In this document: piece by piece, positions 24,178 to 31,818 of the stretch | Layout: each line of letters starts with the position of its first letter | Numbering within the stretch: the first letter of the stretch is position 1 | Origin: Intestinimonas butyriciproducens | GTDB lineage: Bacteria; Bacillota; Clostridia; Oscillospirales; Oscillospiraceae | DNA: 64,000 bases | Direction: 5' to 3' | Assembly (NCBI RefSeq): GCF_004154955.1 | Contig: NZ_CP011524.1 | Coordinates: 62,001-126,000, forward strand | The notes under the pieces: generated by a model | The model's input: only the letters and a program-made list of their open reading frames with translations | Databases searched by the model: none | What the model was told of the DNA's origin: nothing | Made by a program: the position numbers and the translations under genes

Positions 24178-24794
24178 CACGGCTGCTCCGCCAGGGCCTC
24201 CATCAGATAGTAATTGCTTCTCCGCTCCGCGTCCAGGGTGGAGAGTCCTTCGTGGCCGGGGCAGACCCGATAGTCGCCGGCAAGCCTGCCCAGGCGGGCC
24301 AGGGAGGTCATGATCTCCTGATAGCTGCCTCCGGGCAGATCGGTGCGCCCGCAGGAGCCCCGGAACAGCGTGTCGCCGGTGAACAGGATGTCGCCGGTCT
24401 TCAGCACCACGGAGCCTTTGGAGTGGCCGGGGGTGTGGAGGACCTCCACAGTCAGGCCGCCCACCGCCACAGTGTCGCCCTCGTCGTAAAAGCGGAGGAC
24501 TTCCCGGGGGAGCGGCGGGAACATGGTCGGGTTGACCCCTTCGGCGTCGGCGCGGTGGAGATAGACCGGCGTGCCGGGGAAGGCCGCTTCCAGCCCGGCC
24601 ACGCCGCCGGTGTGGTCATAGTGGCCGTGGGTGAGCAGGATGGCCTTCAGGGCGAGCCCGGCCTCCCGGATCATGGACAGGATCTCATTGGGGTCCCCGC
24701 CGGGGTCAATCATGGCGCAGGCCTTGGAGGTCTCGTCCCCCAGCAGATAGCAGTTGGTGCCGATGGGCCCTACGGGCATGGTTTTGACGATCAT
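24177..24794 (-). CDS. MBL-fold metallo-hydrolase (glyoxalase II-like)
   Basis: A 205-residue metallo-beta-lactamase-fold hydrolase. The metal motif T-H56-G-H58-Y-D60-H61 is complete; HTPGHSKGS supplies the next histidine, GDTLF the bridging aspartate, and CPGHEGLST the last histidine. It resembles the small glyoxalase-II-like proteins that sit next to dtd and hemZ in Firmicutes. Its natural thioester substrate is unknown. The ATG at 24794 (MIVKTMPVG) has GAGGAG nine bases upstream and is preferred to a longer open frame. Its stop overlaps the old hemZ start. Confidence 0.9.
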   Translation of the reverse strand: MIVKTMPVGPIGTNCYLLGDETSKACAMIDPGGDPNEILSMIREAGLALKAILLTHGHYDHTGGVAGLEAAFPGTPVYLHRADAEGVNPTMFPPLPREVLRFYDEGDTVAVGGLTVEVLHTPGHSKGSVVLKTGDILFTGDTLFRGSCGRTDLPGGSYQEIMTSLARLGRLAGDYRVCPGHEGLSTLDAERRSNYYLMEALAEQP

Positions 24795-24807
24795 AAGCAC
24801 ACGCTCC

Positions 24808-25251
24808 TCACATGTTGTCGGTATCAAACAGAATGGTCACCGGTCCGTCGTTGACGGAGGCGACCTGCATGTCCGCGCCAAAGCTCCCGTGCTCCGGCGG
24901 AAAACCCAGCCGGCCGCAGGCGGAGAGAAAACGCTCGTAAAGGGGGACGGCCACATCCGGCTTGGCCGCGCCGGTAAAGCCGGGGCGGCGGCTCTTGGTA
25001 TCGGCATACAGGGTGAACTGGGAGACCACCAGGAGGCGACCGCCTACGGCGGAGAGATTCAGATTCATCTTCTCGTTTTCATCCTCAAAGACCCGCAGGC
25101 CCACGATCTTGTCGGCCAGCTTGTCGGCCTGGGCCTCTGTGTCGTCGGGCCCCACGCCCAGCAGCACCAGAAAGCCGCGGCCGATCTCGCCCACGACCTC
25201 TCCCGCGATGGTCACCGATGCGGAGGCCACCCTTGTCACAACTGCTCTCAT
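24808..25251 (-). CDS. dtd: D-aminoacyl-tRNA deacylase
   Basis: A 147-residue DTD of normal length. It hydrolyses D-amino acids mistakenly attached to tRNA. The family motifs are visible: [15 protein letters not shown] at the N-terminus, [10 protein letters not shown] around residues 77-86 (the SQxxL active-site motif), and the cross-subunit G-cisP motif region [16 protein letters not shown] near the C-terminus. It lies 13 bases upstream of the MBL gene in the leftward group. Its presence in a genome that makes D-Asp and D-Ala pools fits a proofreading need. Confidence 0.95.
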   Translation of the reverse strand: MRAVVTRVASASVTIAGEVVGEIGRGFLVLLGVGPDDTEAQADKLADKIVGLRVFEDENEKMNLNLSAVGGRLLVVSQFTLYADTKSRRPGFTGAAKPDVAVPLYERFLSACGRLGFPPEHGSFGADMQVASVNDGPVTILFDTDNM

Positions 25252-25296
25252 GCTTACGCTCCGTTCCGGGCGGCGGAGCCGCCCTGTATCTTTTTG

Positions 25297-26364
25297 TTAT
25301 CGGTATTCCCGCTTCATCCCCCTGGCATACAGGGGGTCGAGGTCGAAGACGGCGATGTCGCCGGGCTTGCACTTGAGCTCGGTCACATCCACCAGCGTCT
25401 CCAGCGCCCCGATCTGGCCGATGACCCTGGCCCGCTGGTCTCCGATGTGGACGGACTGTCTCCGGCTCCCCCACCAGTAGCGCAGCAGGGCGGCCAGGCC
25501 GCTCTCCCGGGGCCGCTGCGCGCCGAAGCCGTTCTGATAGCCCACGGGCAGTACGGCCACCCGGGTGGGCTTTTTCATCGTGATGAGGCGGCTGTTGCCC
25601 ACAGTATGGCCCTTGGGGAGCCAGCGGATCTCCTCCAGCGTAGCCTCGCCATAGCCCACCTTCTGGAGGCCGTCGCCCCTTGTGCGTCGGCACCGCCCCA
25701 GAAAGGCGGAGGCCACCCGCACCGCATCCAGCCGGGCGAATTCGTAGTTCATCAGTGCGCTGGAGCCGGCGGCATGGATCACCCCGGTCTCGAACCCGGC
25801 GGCGTGGACGGCCTCCACCACCCGCTGGAACTCCTCCAACTGGGCGGACGCGCCCCGCTCTCCGCCCGCTGCGGCGTGCATCTGGGTATAGATGCCGGAG
25901 ATGGCCACGTTGGGAAGGTAGCGGTACATGGACAGGATCTTGTCCGGCTCCCCGGAGAGAAACCCTCCGTAGCCCATGCCGGTGTCCACCTGAATGTGGG
26001 CCTCCACCACGGTGGAGCGGGCCTCCGCCAGGCCGTTGAGCGCCACGCCGGTGTCATAGGAGCCGATGGTACATACGGCGTTCAGGTCGATGAGCTGCTC
26101 CAGCTCCTCCCGGTCCGTCGTGGAGCGGAGCATCAGGATCTCCTCGTCCACAAAGCCAGCCTTCCGCAGGGCGGCGGCATCCGAGGGCTCGGACACGGCA
26201 AAGCGCCCGATCCCCTCCTCCCGCAGGAGCTTTGCCATTTCGAGCAGGCCGGCCCCGTGGGCGTCTCCGGTGAGGACGGCGTAAATGGCGGCGGCGCCCG
26301 CCTTCTCCTTGATTACGGCGGCATTGCGCCGGATGGCTTCTCTCTCTAGCACCAGGGCTTTCAC
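25297..26364 (-). CDS. Alanine racemase homologue lacking both catalytic residues
   Basis: A 355-residue protein with the full alanine racemase fold: an N-terminal barrel and C-terminal beta domain with VRVASAFLGR and LPVGYQNGFG. The catalytic positions are changed. The PLP-lysine motif normally reads AVVKANAYGHG; here it is AVLTGDAHGAG, with Thr32 at the lysine position. The second catalytic base, the tyrosine of VSYG, is replaced in TVGNS (Asn257). PLP therefore cannot form its usual Schiff base, and racemisation is not expected. The frame is intact and the rest well conserved, which suggests a kept non-racemase role (binding or regulation). A promoter lies at 26411-26440. Confidence 0.85.
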   Translation of the reverse strand: MKALVLEREAIRRNAAVIKEKAGAAAIYAVLTGDAHGAGLLEMAKLLREEGIGRFAVSEPSDAAALRKAGFVDEEILMLRSTTDREELEQLIDLNAVCTIGSYDTGVALNGLAEARSTVVEAHIQVDTGMGYGGFLSGEPDKILSMYRYLPNVAISGIYTQMHAAAGGERGASAQLEEFQRVVEAVHAAGFETGVIHAAGSSALMNYEFARLDAVRVASAFLGRCRRTRGDGLQKVGYGEATLEEIRWLPKGHTVGNSRLITMKKPTRVAVLPVGYQNGFGAQRPRESGLAALLRYWWGSRRQSVHIGDQRARVIGQIGALETLVDVTELKCKPGDIAVFDLDPLYARGMKREYR

Positions 26365-26410
26365 GGCGGGGCCTCCCTCCCGATTTTGCGCCGAAACGGC
26401 GATTATACCT

Positions 26411-26440
26411 ATTATATCACCCGCCGGTGGGCAACGTCAA
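26411..26440 (-). promoter_or_regulatory. Promoter candidate for the racemase homologue
   Basis: On the minus strand TTGACG (26440-26435) and TATAAT (26416-26411) are 18 bases apart, about 47 bases upstream of the start codon and divergent from the microcompartment promoter. Confidence 0.6.
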
Positions 26441-26494
26441 TGAAAGGGCGCGCCGAATAAAGAGGTCACCTGATTCACCGGCGGGGACTGCCGA

Positions 26495-26524
26495 TTGACA
26501 GTTTTGAGAAAATGAGAGTATAAT
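26495..26524 (+). promoter_or_regulatory. Promoter of the microcompartment cassette
   Basis: A consensus TTGACA (26495-26500) and consensus TATAAT (26519-26524) are 18 bases apart, 42 bases upstream of the first shell-protein gene. This is one of the best promoter matches in the window. Confidence 0.75.
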
Positions 26525-26565
26525 GAGTACAATCCACATTACAAAACGCAGGGGGACGGGATCCT

Positions 26566-26928
26566 ATGAGCGGTGCGAACGATCAGATCAGAATCGTACA
26601 GGAGACGGTGGCGGGGAAGGAGATCACCTTTGCCCATGTGATCGGCGGGCCCGCGCCCATCATCTATCAGAAGCTGGGCCTCAATCCCTCTGTGGATTAC
26701 GGCACCTCCGCCATCGGCATCATGAATCTGACGCCGCCGGAGTCCGCGGTGATCGCGGCCGATATCGCGGTCAAGAGCGGAGATGTATATCTGGGCTTTG
26801 CCGACCGCTTTACCGGCACCGTGATCATCACGGGGGAGCTGGCGGACGTCACCACGGCGCTGACGGAGATCGTGAATTACTTCCGGGATGTGCTGGGATA
26901 CGTCGTGTGCAATATCACAAAGAGATAG
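26566..26928 (+). CDS. EutS/PduU-type microcompartment shell protein 1
   Basis: A 120-residue BMC-domain protein of the circularly permuted EutS/PduU class. The core IGIMNLTPPESAVIAADIAVKS followed by GDVYLGFADRFTGTVIITG matches EutS closely; the N-terminal segment RIVQETVAGKEITFAHVIGG forms the small beta barrel that plugs the hexamer pore in this class. Such proteins form facets of ethanolamine or propanediol microcompartments. The gene leads a three-gene cassette with a second shell protein and an EutP GTPase, but no enzyme genes are adjacent. Confidence 0.92.
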   Translation: MSGANDQIRIVQETVAGKEITFAHVIGGPAPIIYQKLGLNPSVDYGTSAIGIMNLTPPESAVIAADIAVKSGDVYLGFADRFTGTVIITGELADVTTALTEIVNYFRDVLGYVVCNITKR

Positions 26929-26939
26929 GAAGTTCAGCT

Positions 26940-27371
26940 ATGGGGAGCCGCATGACACGGGAGGAGCTCCTGGAGAGGGTGTTCTCCCGGAAATATGAAG
27001 AGCTGAAGGGGAAGGACCTGCGCCTAGTCCGGGTAAAGGTGATCGGAAGGGAGATTTCCCTGGCGCAGCTCATCGGCGTGTCCGAGACGAGGATCTATCA
27101 GAACCTGGGCCTCCACATCGGGACCCACCAGGGCGAGGACCACACCGGGGAATCCATCGGCCTGCTGCACATCACGCCGTGGGAGGCCACGGTGGCGGCG
27201 GCGGACATCGCCATGAAGAGCGGCGATGTGGAGCTGGGCTTTTTGGACCGGTTCAGCGGGGCGGTCATCCTTCTGGGCTCCCGGGCGGAGGTCAGGAGCG
27301 CCATGGAGCATGTCCTCGCGTTCTTCCGGCACGAGCTACACTTCACCGTCTGTGAGATCACGGAGAGTTAA
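26940..27371 (+). CDS. EutS/PduU-type microcompartment shell protein 2
   Basis: A 143-residue paralogue of the upstream shell protein. The shared core is IGLLHITPWEATVAAADIAM then KSGDVELGFLDRFSGAVILLG. It carries about 20 extra N-terminal residues (MTREELLERVFSRKYEELKG) that look like a helix, absent from protein 1. Such extensions on shell proteins or cargo can act as encapsulation or contact helices; this is inference. The ATG at 26940 follows AGGAAG; a second ATG at 26952 is possible. Eleven bases separate it from gene 1. Confidence 0.9.
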   Translation: MGSRMTREELLERVFSRKYEELKGKDLRLVRVKVIGREISLAQLIGVSETRIYQNLGLHIGTHQGEDHTGESIGLLHITPWEATVAAADIAMKSGDVELGFLDRFSGAVILLGSRAEVRSAMEHVLAFFRHELHFTVCEITES

Positions 27372-27379
27372 AGGCGAAC

Positions 27380-27895
27380 ATGAAAAAATTATTTTTGATG
27401 GGGCGGAGCGAGGCGGGAAAGACCTCCCTGACCCAGGTACTCAAGGGCGAAGAGCTCCACTACCATAAAACCCAGTACACCAACACGGGGGCCGATATCA
27501 TCGACTCTCCCGGCGAGTACTCGGAGACCAAGCGGTGCGGACTGGGGCTGGCCTGTTTTTCCTTTGAGGCGGATGTGCTGGCCCTGCTGATGGCGGCCGA
27601 TGAGCCCTTCAGCGTGTTTGAGGCGAACTGCCAGTGCTTTACCAACCGGCCGCTCATCGGTATCATTACAAAGATCGACTCCCCCTTCGCCAATGTTCCC
27701 ATGGTGAAAAACTGGATGGTCAATTCCGGCTGTGAGCGCATTTTTGAGGTGAGCAACATCACCCGGGAGGGCATCGGGGAGCTGCTGGACTATCTGAAGG
27801 AGGACCCCGTCAGGCTGACCCTGCAGCAGGCGAAGGACAGGCAGCGGCTGGGTCTTACAGAGTGGGAGGACGCCTCCCAATACGGTATGGCGTGA
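27380..27895 (+). CDS. eutP: EutP/PduV family microcompartment GTPase
   Basis: A 171-residue small GTPase-like protein of the EutP/PduV family. G-motifs: P-loop GRSEAGKTS at 8-16, DSPGEYSE (the DxxG equivalent) near 42-49, and TKID near 95-98. PduV is reported to associate with the microcompartment surface; EutP has been described as an acetate kinase in some species. It starts nine bases after shell gene 2, so the three genes form an operon that ends at the hairpin at 27900. Confidence 0.92.
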   Translation: MKKLFLMGRSEAGKTSLTQVLKGEELHYHKTQYTNTGADIIDSPGEYSETKRCGLGLACFSFEADVLALLMAADEPFSVFEANCQCFTNRPLIGIITKIDSPFANVPMVKNWMVNSGCERIFEVSNITREGIGELLDYLKEDPVRLTLQQAKDRQRLGLTEWEDASQYGMA

Positions 27896-27899
27896 GAAA

Positions 27900-27938
27900 G
27901 GGCCGGCCTTTTTCCCAAACAGGGAAAAAGGCCGGCCC
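27900..27938. terminator. 17-bp perfect hairpin ending the microcompartment cassette
   Basis: GGGCCGGCCTTTTTCCC (27900-27916) pairs perfectly with 27922-27938 around AAACA. It has no classic T-run after it, but lies between convergent genes and is the likely transcription end for both. Confidence 0.7.
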
Positions 27939-27970
27939 TGATGCTTCACAGGACCGCGGCCCGGACGGGC

Positions 27971-28588
27971 TCAGCCCAGATCCTGCCCCAAGTCCTGGAG
28001 AGAGCCGTACATGCCGCCGAAAATAGCGTTTACCAGCTCGAACGACGGGGCGATCTTCCAGTGGTCCTCCTCATAGGTGAGCTCCAGAGTCACGGTGTTG
28101 GTCACCGTCTGGATGTCCTGGCTGTCCAGAAGGCCGGAGAGGATATCCGCCAGGGCGGCGGTCTGCTCCTCCTCGGTGGGCTGCTGGTCTTCGGGCAGGA
28201 AAATGGTGGACATCGTCTGGCTGAAGGCCTCCTGGAGAAAGGCCGCGATCAGCGCGCCCAGGTCCCGGTTGGTGATCTCCGCCGTTATGGCGGCGCTGTC
28301 GCCCTCCTCCTTGACATCGGTGAAGGTCCAGGACAACCCCTCGGTGAAGCGGGGCATCATCTGCTCCATCGCGTCGTCAGCGGCGGAAGCCGTCTCTTCC
28401 GGCGCTTCCTCTCCGCCCTGCAGAATTTCGGAGCCGAAGTAGGCGCCCGCCGTCTTTTCATCCCACTTCTGCACCGCCGTCAGGGCGTTGTCCGCCGCCT
28501 GTTCGGCGCTCTCCCGAGAGGGCGCGCAGCCCGTTAGTCCCAGGAGCAGCGCCAGGGCCGTCAGGCCGGCCGCAAGTTTCCGGTTCAT
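27971..28588 (-). CDS. Secreted lipoprotein of unknown function
   Basis: A 205-residue precursor with a lipoprotein signal: MNRKLAAGLTALALLLGLTGC, lipobox LTGC with C21 as the lipidated residue. The mature part is acidic (many Glu/Asp), helical in its first half and ends in beta-like strands (VTNTVTLELTYEEDHWKIAP), the pattern of a small lipoprotein with a DUF4878/NTF2-like C-terminal domain. GGAGGAG precedes the ATG at 28588. It is single, facing the microcompartment operon across a terminator. I do not recognise a specific family. Confidence 0.8.
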   Translation of the reverse strand: MNRKLAAGLTALALLLGLTGCAPSRESAEQAADNALTAVQKWDEKTAGAYFGSEILQGGEEAPEETASAADDAMEQMMPRFTEGLSWTFTDVKEEGDSAAITAEITNRDLGALIAAFLQEAFSQTMSTIFLPEDQQPTEEEQTAALADILSGLLDSQDIQTVTNTVTLELTYEEDHWKIAPSFELVNAIFGGMYGSLQDLGQDLG

Positions 28589-28733
28589 TTTGTCTCCTCC
28601 TCCAAAATCATGTTTGGGGTCCAGGGCTATCGTAGCACAGGGGACGGGAAGGCGCAACCGGAAACCCGCCTCCCTTCTTGTCGTCTGCGCTGCAGCCGGC
28701 CGTCCGCCCGAGGAAGCGCCAATGGAGCGCACA

Positions 28734-29147
28734 TCATGTCGCTTTTTCCAGGCACTCGCTGCACGCGCCGTCGTGAACAGAAATAATGCCGCCGCATTTG
28801 GAACAGGTATAGGTCTCTTTCTGTGTCTGCATAAACATATCTAACCCGTGCCGTTGTACGAACCTGCTGTTTTCAATAAGGCTTGCCTGATATCTTTTGT
28901 TGTAGCTTTTTTCAAGATTTTTTATAAATTTACAGGGAAAATCGGAACACGCAAAACAGTACGGTAGCCCTTTTTGTCCAACGCAGTCCTTTATCCCGCA
29001 TTTTCGGCAGTGCCCGGGCTTCCCCATATCGCTGTTCAGACAGCCGGCGCATGGCTTGGGGTGGGAACAGCGCCGATAGCAAACCATACAATTCATTCCG
29101 CAGGGAGCGAACATAGCGGTATCGATCTTTTCTTCCGGCATTTTCAT
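28734..29147 (-). CDS. DUF3795-type cysteine-rich protein
   Basis: A 137-residue protein with 16 or so cysteines arranged in C-x2-C and C-x-C pairs: FAPCGMNCMVCY, CSHPKPCAGC, HCRKCGIKDC, YCFACSDFPC, then a C-terminal ribbon TCSKCGG...ACSEC. The APCGMNC start is typical of DUF3795, a family of unknown function that probably binds zinc. The ATG at 29147 has GGAGA upstream. The gene is distinctly AT-richer than its neighbours and sits with the CN hydrolase in a patch that looks acquired. Confidence 0.85.
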   Translation of the reverse strand: MKMPEEKIDTAMFAPCGMNCMVCYRRCSHPKPCAGCLNSDMGKPGHCRKCGIKDCVGQKGLPYCFACSDFPCKFIKNLEKSYNKRYQASLIENSRFVQRHGLDMFMQTQKETYTCSKCGGIISVHDGACSECLEKAT

Positions 29148-29307
29148 AACGCGCGTCTCCTCTCCTGTGACCCCCGGCTTGTCGGGTTTATTATACCATG
29201 CCGCAGGACCCTCCTCAACCGGGATTTTTACCGGAGGCGGTCCGGACAGGATACGGCGCCTGACGCAAAACGGGACGGGCACTTCGCTCCTTGTGTAAGC
29301 AGTCAAC

Positions 29308-30150
29308 CTATCTTTTTGCAAGTGCCCCATATAATTCCGGACGCCTGTTTTCCAAATTCTGATGCTCCCGTTTTTGAAATTCCCTTAACATATCGATATC
29401 TAGCTCGGCAAGGAACAGTCCTTCTGACGCATCCGTCTCTAGGATGCAGGTATCTCTTGATCCTGACAGTCCCGGCAGATATACCACGCCGTCAAACAAG
29501 GTGGAATGACCATTACAATCCGGGTACGGGGCTGGATAATTGCAGGTTGCAATCGCAAACATATTTTCATATGCGCGTCCCCGGAGTTGTGACAGCCGGT
29601 TGATCTCCATTGGGCAGGCGTTCGGCACAAGCACCAGCCCCGCCCCTTTGAGCATTGGTATTCTGGCACTTTCCGGAAATTCACGGTCATAGCAGATCAT
29701 GGACCCCACTTTGAGTTTTCCCTTTGCCGTATCCAACTCGGCAACAATAAACTCATCCCCTGCACACAGTACACTCTCATCATCCGCTTCTCCAAAATTG
29801 CAGATATGTACTTTGGAATACTTGTAAACGGATTTTCCATGACGGTCATAAAGACAAATTGTATTTCGCGGCTTGGGCTTGCATCTTTCCAGAAAGGTGA
29901 TTCCAATCGCCATATCCAGCTCCTTTGCAAGTTCCGCATAACGTGCGACAAATTCACCGTCGGCCGGAATTGCCAGCTCGTTCAGCTTTTCCAAATCGTG
30001 AGGGATATGATACCCGCAGCTCCACATTTCTGGAAACAAGGAAATATCGGCGCCCAGTTTTCTAGCCTCTTTACAATAATGAATCCCTTTTTCCATATTT
30101 TCTTCCACGCACTCAGATGGGAGCAGTTGGAGAAATGCAATTTTTATCAT
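29308..30150 (-). CDS. Carbon-nitrogen hydrolase (nitrilase superfamily)
   Basis: A 280-residue amidase/nitrilase-superfamily enzyme with the catalytic triad in place: Glu in SLFPEMWSCGY (about residue 41), Lys in YKYSKVHICNF (about 113) and Cys in SMICYDREFPESAR (about 152). The family cleaves nitriles, amides or N-carbamoyl compounds; the substrate is unknown. The gene is much less GC-rich than the flanking DNA and uses A/T-ending codons, suggesting horizontal transfer. A promoter candidate lies 39 bases upstream. Confidence 0.92.
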   Translation of the reverse strand: MIKIAFLQLLPSECVEENMEKGIHYCKEARKLGADISLFPEMWSCGYHIPHDLEKLNELAIPADGEFVARYAELAKELDMAIGITFLERCKPKPRNTICLYDRHGKSVYKYSKVHICNFGEADDESVLCAGDEFIVAELDTAKGKLKVGSMICYDREFPESARIPMLKGAGLVLVPNACPMEINRLSQLRGRAYENMFAIATCNYPAPYPDCNGHSTLFDGVVYLPGLSGSRDTCILETDASEGLFLAELDIDMLREFQKREHQNLENRRPELYGALAKR

Positions 30151-30188
30151 ACTATGGACATCTCCTCAAAGATTGCTTTGTTTCTCTG

Positions 30189-30216
30189 AGTATAACACGG
30201 TAAATTTGACTTTCAA
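30189..30216 (-). promoter_or_regulatory. Promoter candidate of the CN hydrolase
   Basis: On the minus strand TTGAAA (30216-30211) and TATACT (30194-30189) are 16 bases apart, about 39 bases upstream of the hydrolase start. Confidence 0.5.
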
Positions 30217-30288
30217 ACTGTGGTTAGTGAAATCGACGGAGTTTAATTCCAGCAACACTTAAGGTAAAAGGGGAGGCGCTTTCCACCC

Positions 30289-30317
30289 TTGTGTTTTCCC
30301 GGGGGAAATGATAAAAT
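30289..30317 (+). promoter_or_regulatory. Promoter candidate of the miaB-mutS series
   Basis: TTGTGT (30289-30294) and TAAAAT (30312-30317) are 17 bases apart, about 36 bases upstream of miaB. Confidence 0.5.
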
Positions 30318-30352
30318 AATCTGAAAAATTGTTTTCCAATGGAGGCGCCGCT

Positions 30353-31768
30353 TTGAATCAGACCACCACACGGATCTCCGGGGAGGAGATCGCCCGACAG
30401 AAGGATTTCTGCGCCCAGATCAAGGCCATGAACGCCCCCCTCCCGGCCCGGCCTCTGGCCTTTGTGGACACCTACGGCTGCCAGCAGAACGAGGCCGACT
30501 CCGAGCGCATCCGGGGTTACCTCACCGAGATGGGGTACGGCTTTACTCAGGACGAGGCCGCGGCGGACGTAATCGTCATCAACACCTGCGCCGTCCGGGA
30601 GCACGCCGAGCAGCGGGTGCTGGGCAATGTGGGGGCCCTCACCCACACCAAGCGCAAGAATCCCAATCAGATCATCTGCCTGTGCGGCTGCATGATGCAG
30701 GAGCCCCATGTGGCGGAGAAGATCCGGCAGTCCTTCCGCCATGTGGACCTGGTCTTCGGGCCCCACGCCCTTTGGCGCTTTCCTGAGCTCCTCTGGCGCA
30801 TCCAGACGAGGAGAGGGCGCATCTTCGAGACCCCCGACGAGCCCGGCTCCATCGCCGAGGGACTTCCCGTCCGGCGGGAGGGGACGGTCAAGGCCTGGGT
30901 CTCCATCATGTATGGGTGCAATAACTTCTGTTCCTACTGCATCGTCCCCTATGTCCGGGGCCGGGAGCGCTCCCGCCGCCCGGAGGACATCCTGTCCGAG
31001 GTAAGGGAGCTGGCCCGGGCCGGATACAAGGACATCACCCTGCTGGGGCAGAATGTGAACTCCTACGGCAAGGACCTGCCTGAGGATGTGGACTTCGCCT
31101 GGCTCCTGCGGGAAGTGAACGCCGTTCCCGGCGATTTCCTCATCCGGTTCATGACCAGCCATCCAAAGGACGCCTCGGAGCGGCTCTTCGACGCCATGGC
31201 GGCATGCGAAAAGGTGGCCCCCCATCTCCACCTCCCCTTCCAGGCGGGAAACGACCGGGTGCTCCGCGCCATGAACCGGGGCTACACCCGGGAGCACTAT
31301 CTGGGCCTTATCCGGGCGCTGCGCGCGCGCATCCCGGACATCGTACTCACCTCTGACATCATTGTGGGTTTCCCCGGTGAGACCACGGAGGAGTTTGAGG
31401 ACACGCTGAAGGTGCTGGAGGAGGTGCGCTTCGACGCCCTCTTTACGTTTATCTACTCCCCCCGGGAGGGGACACCGGCCGCCCGGCTGCCCGACCCGCT
31501 CTCCAGAGAGGAAAAGGCAGCCAATTTCCAGCGCCTGGTGGACCTCCAGAACGCCATTTCGGCGGAAAAGCAGGCCGCCTATGTGGGAAAGACCCTGCGC
31601 TGCCTGGTGGACGTGGTGTCCGAGGACCCCCGTCACAACCTCAATGCCCGGACGGCGGGGGGCAGGCTGGTCCACTTCTCGGGCGACCCCGCGCTGCTGG
31701 GCAGCTATGTGCGGCTGAAGATCACGGGGGCCTCTACTTGGGCCCTCTTTGGGGAACCGGCGGACTGA
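30353..31768 (+). CDS. miaB: tRNA-2-methylthio-N6-isopentenyladenosine synthase MiaB
   Basis: A 471-residue methylthiotransferase with three domains: N-terminal UPF0004 with cysteines in DTYGCQQNE, NTCAVRE and LCGCM (the auxiliary cluster), the radical SAM core with YGCNNFCSYC near residues 189-198, and a C-terminal TRAM domain. It adds a methylthio group to i6A37 in tRNA. I chose the TTG at 30353 because GGAGG is seven bases upstream; upstream in-frame codons have no ribosome site. The partner enzyme MiaA, which makes i6A37, is encoded six genes downstream in the same direction. Confidence 0.95.
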   Translation: MNQTTTRISGEEIARQKDFCAQIKAMNAPLPARPLAFVDTYGCQQNEADSERIRGYLTEMGYGFTQDEAAADVIVINTCAVREHAEQRVLGNVGALTHTKRKNPNQIICLCGCMMQEPHVAEKIRQSFRHVDLVFGPHALWRFPELLWRIQTRRGRIFETPDEPGSIAEGLPVRREGTVKAWVSIMYGCNNFCSYCIVPYVRGRERSRRPEDILSEVRELARAGYKDITLLGQNVNSYGKDLPEDVDFAWLLREVNAVPGDFLIRFMTSHPKDASERLFDAMAACEKVAPHLHLPFQAGNDRVLRAMNRGYTREHYLGLIRALRARIPDIVLTSDIIVGFPGETTEEFEDTLKVLEEVRFDALFTFIYSPREGTPAARLPDPLSREEKAANFQRLVDLQNAISAEKQAAYVGKTLRCLVDVVSEDPRHNLNARTAGGRLVHFSGDPALLGSYVRLKITGASTWALFGEPAD

Positions 31769-31818
31769 TCCGCCGGCCTCTCCGCCCCGGCGCAAATCCG
31801 GAAAAAGGAGAAAAGAGC

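Larger units (their letters stand above)
23911..24180. repeat. Direct duplication of the hemZ 5' end around a structured element
   Basis: Copy A (23911-23969, the live hemZ start) and copy B (24122-24180, touching the MBL gene) match at 53 of 59 positions by eye. Between them lie 30 bases that carry the new ribosome site and the four-hairpin element. The 12-base inverted repeat CAGATGCTGCTG (23986-23997) / CAGCAGCATCTG (24124-24135) also brackets the element. Confidence 0.85.
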
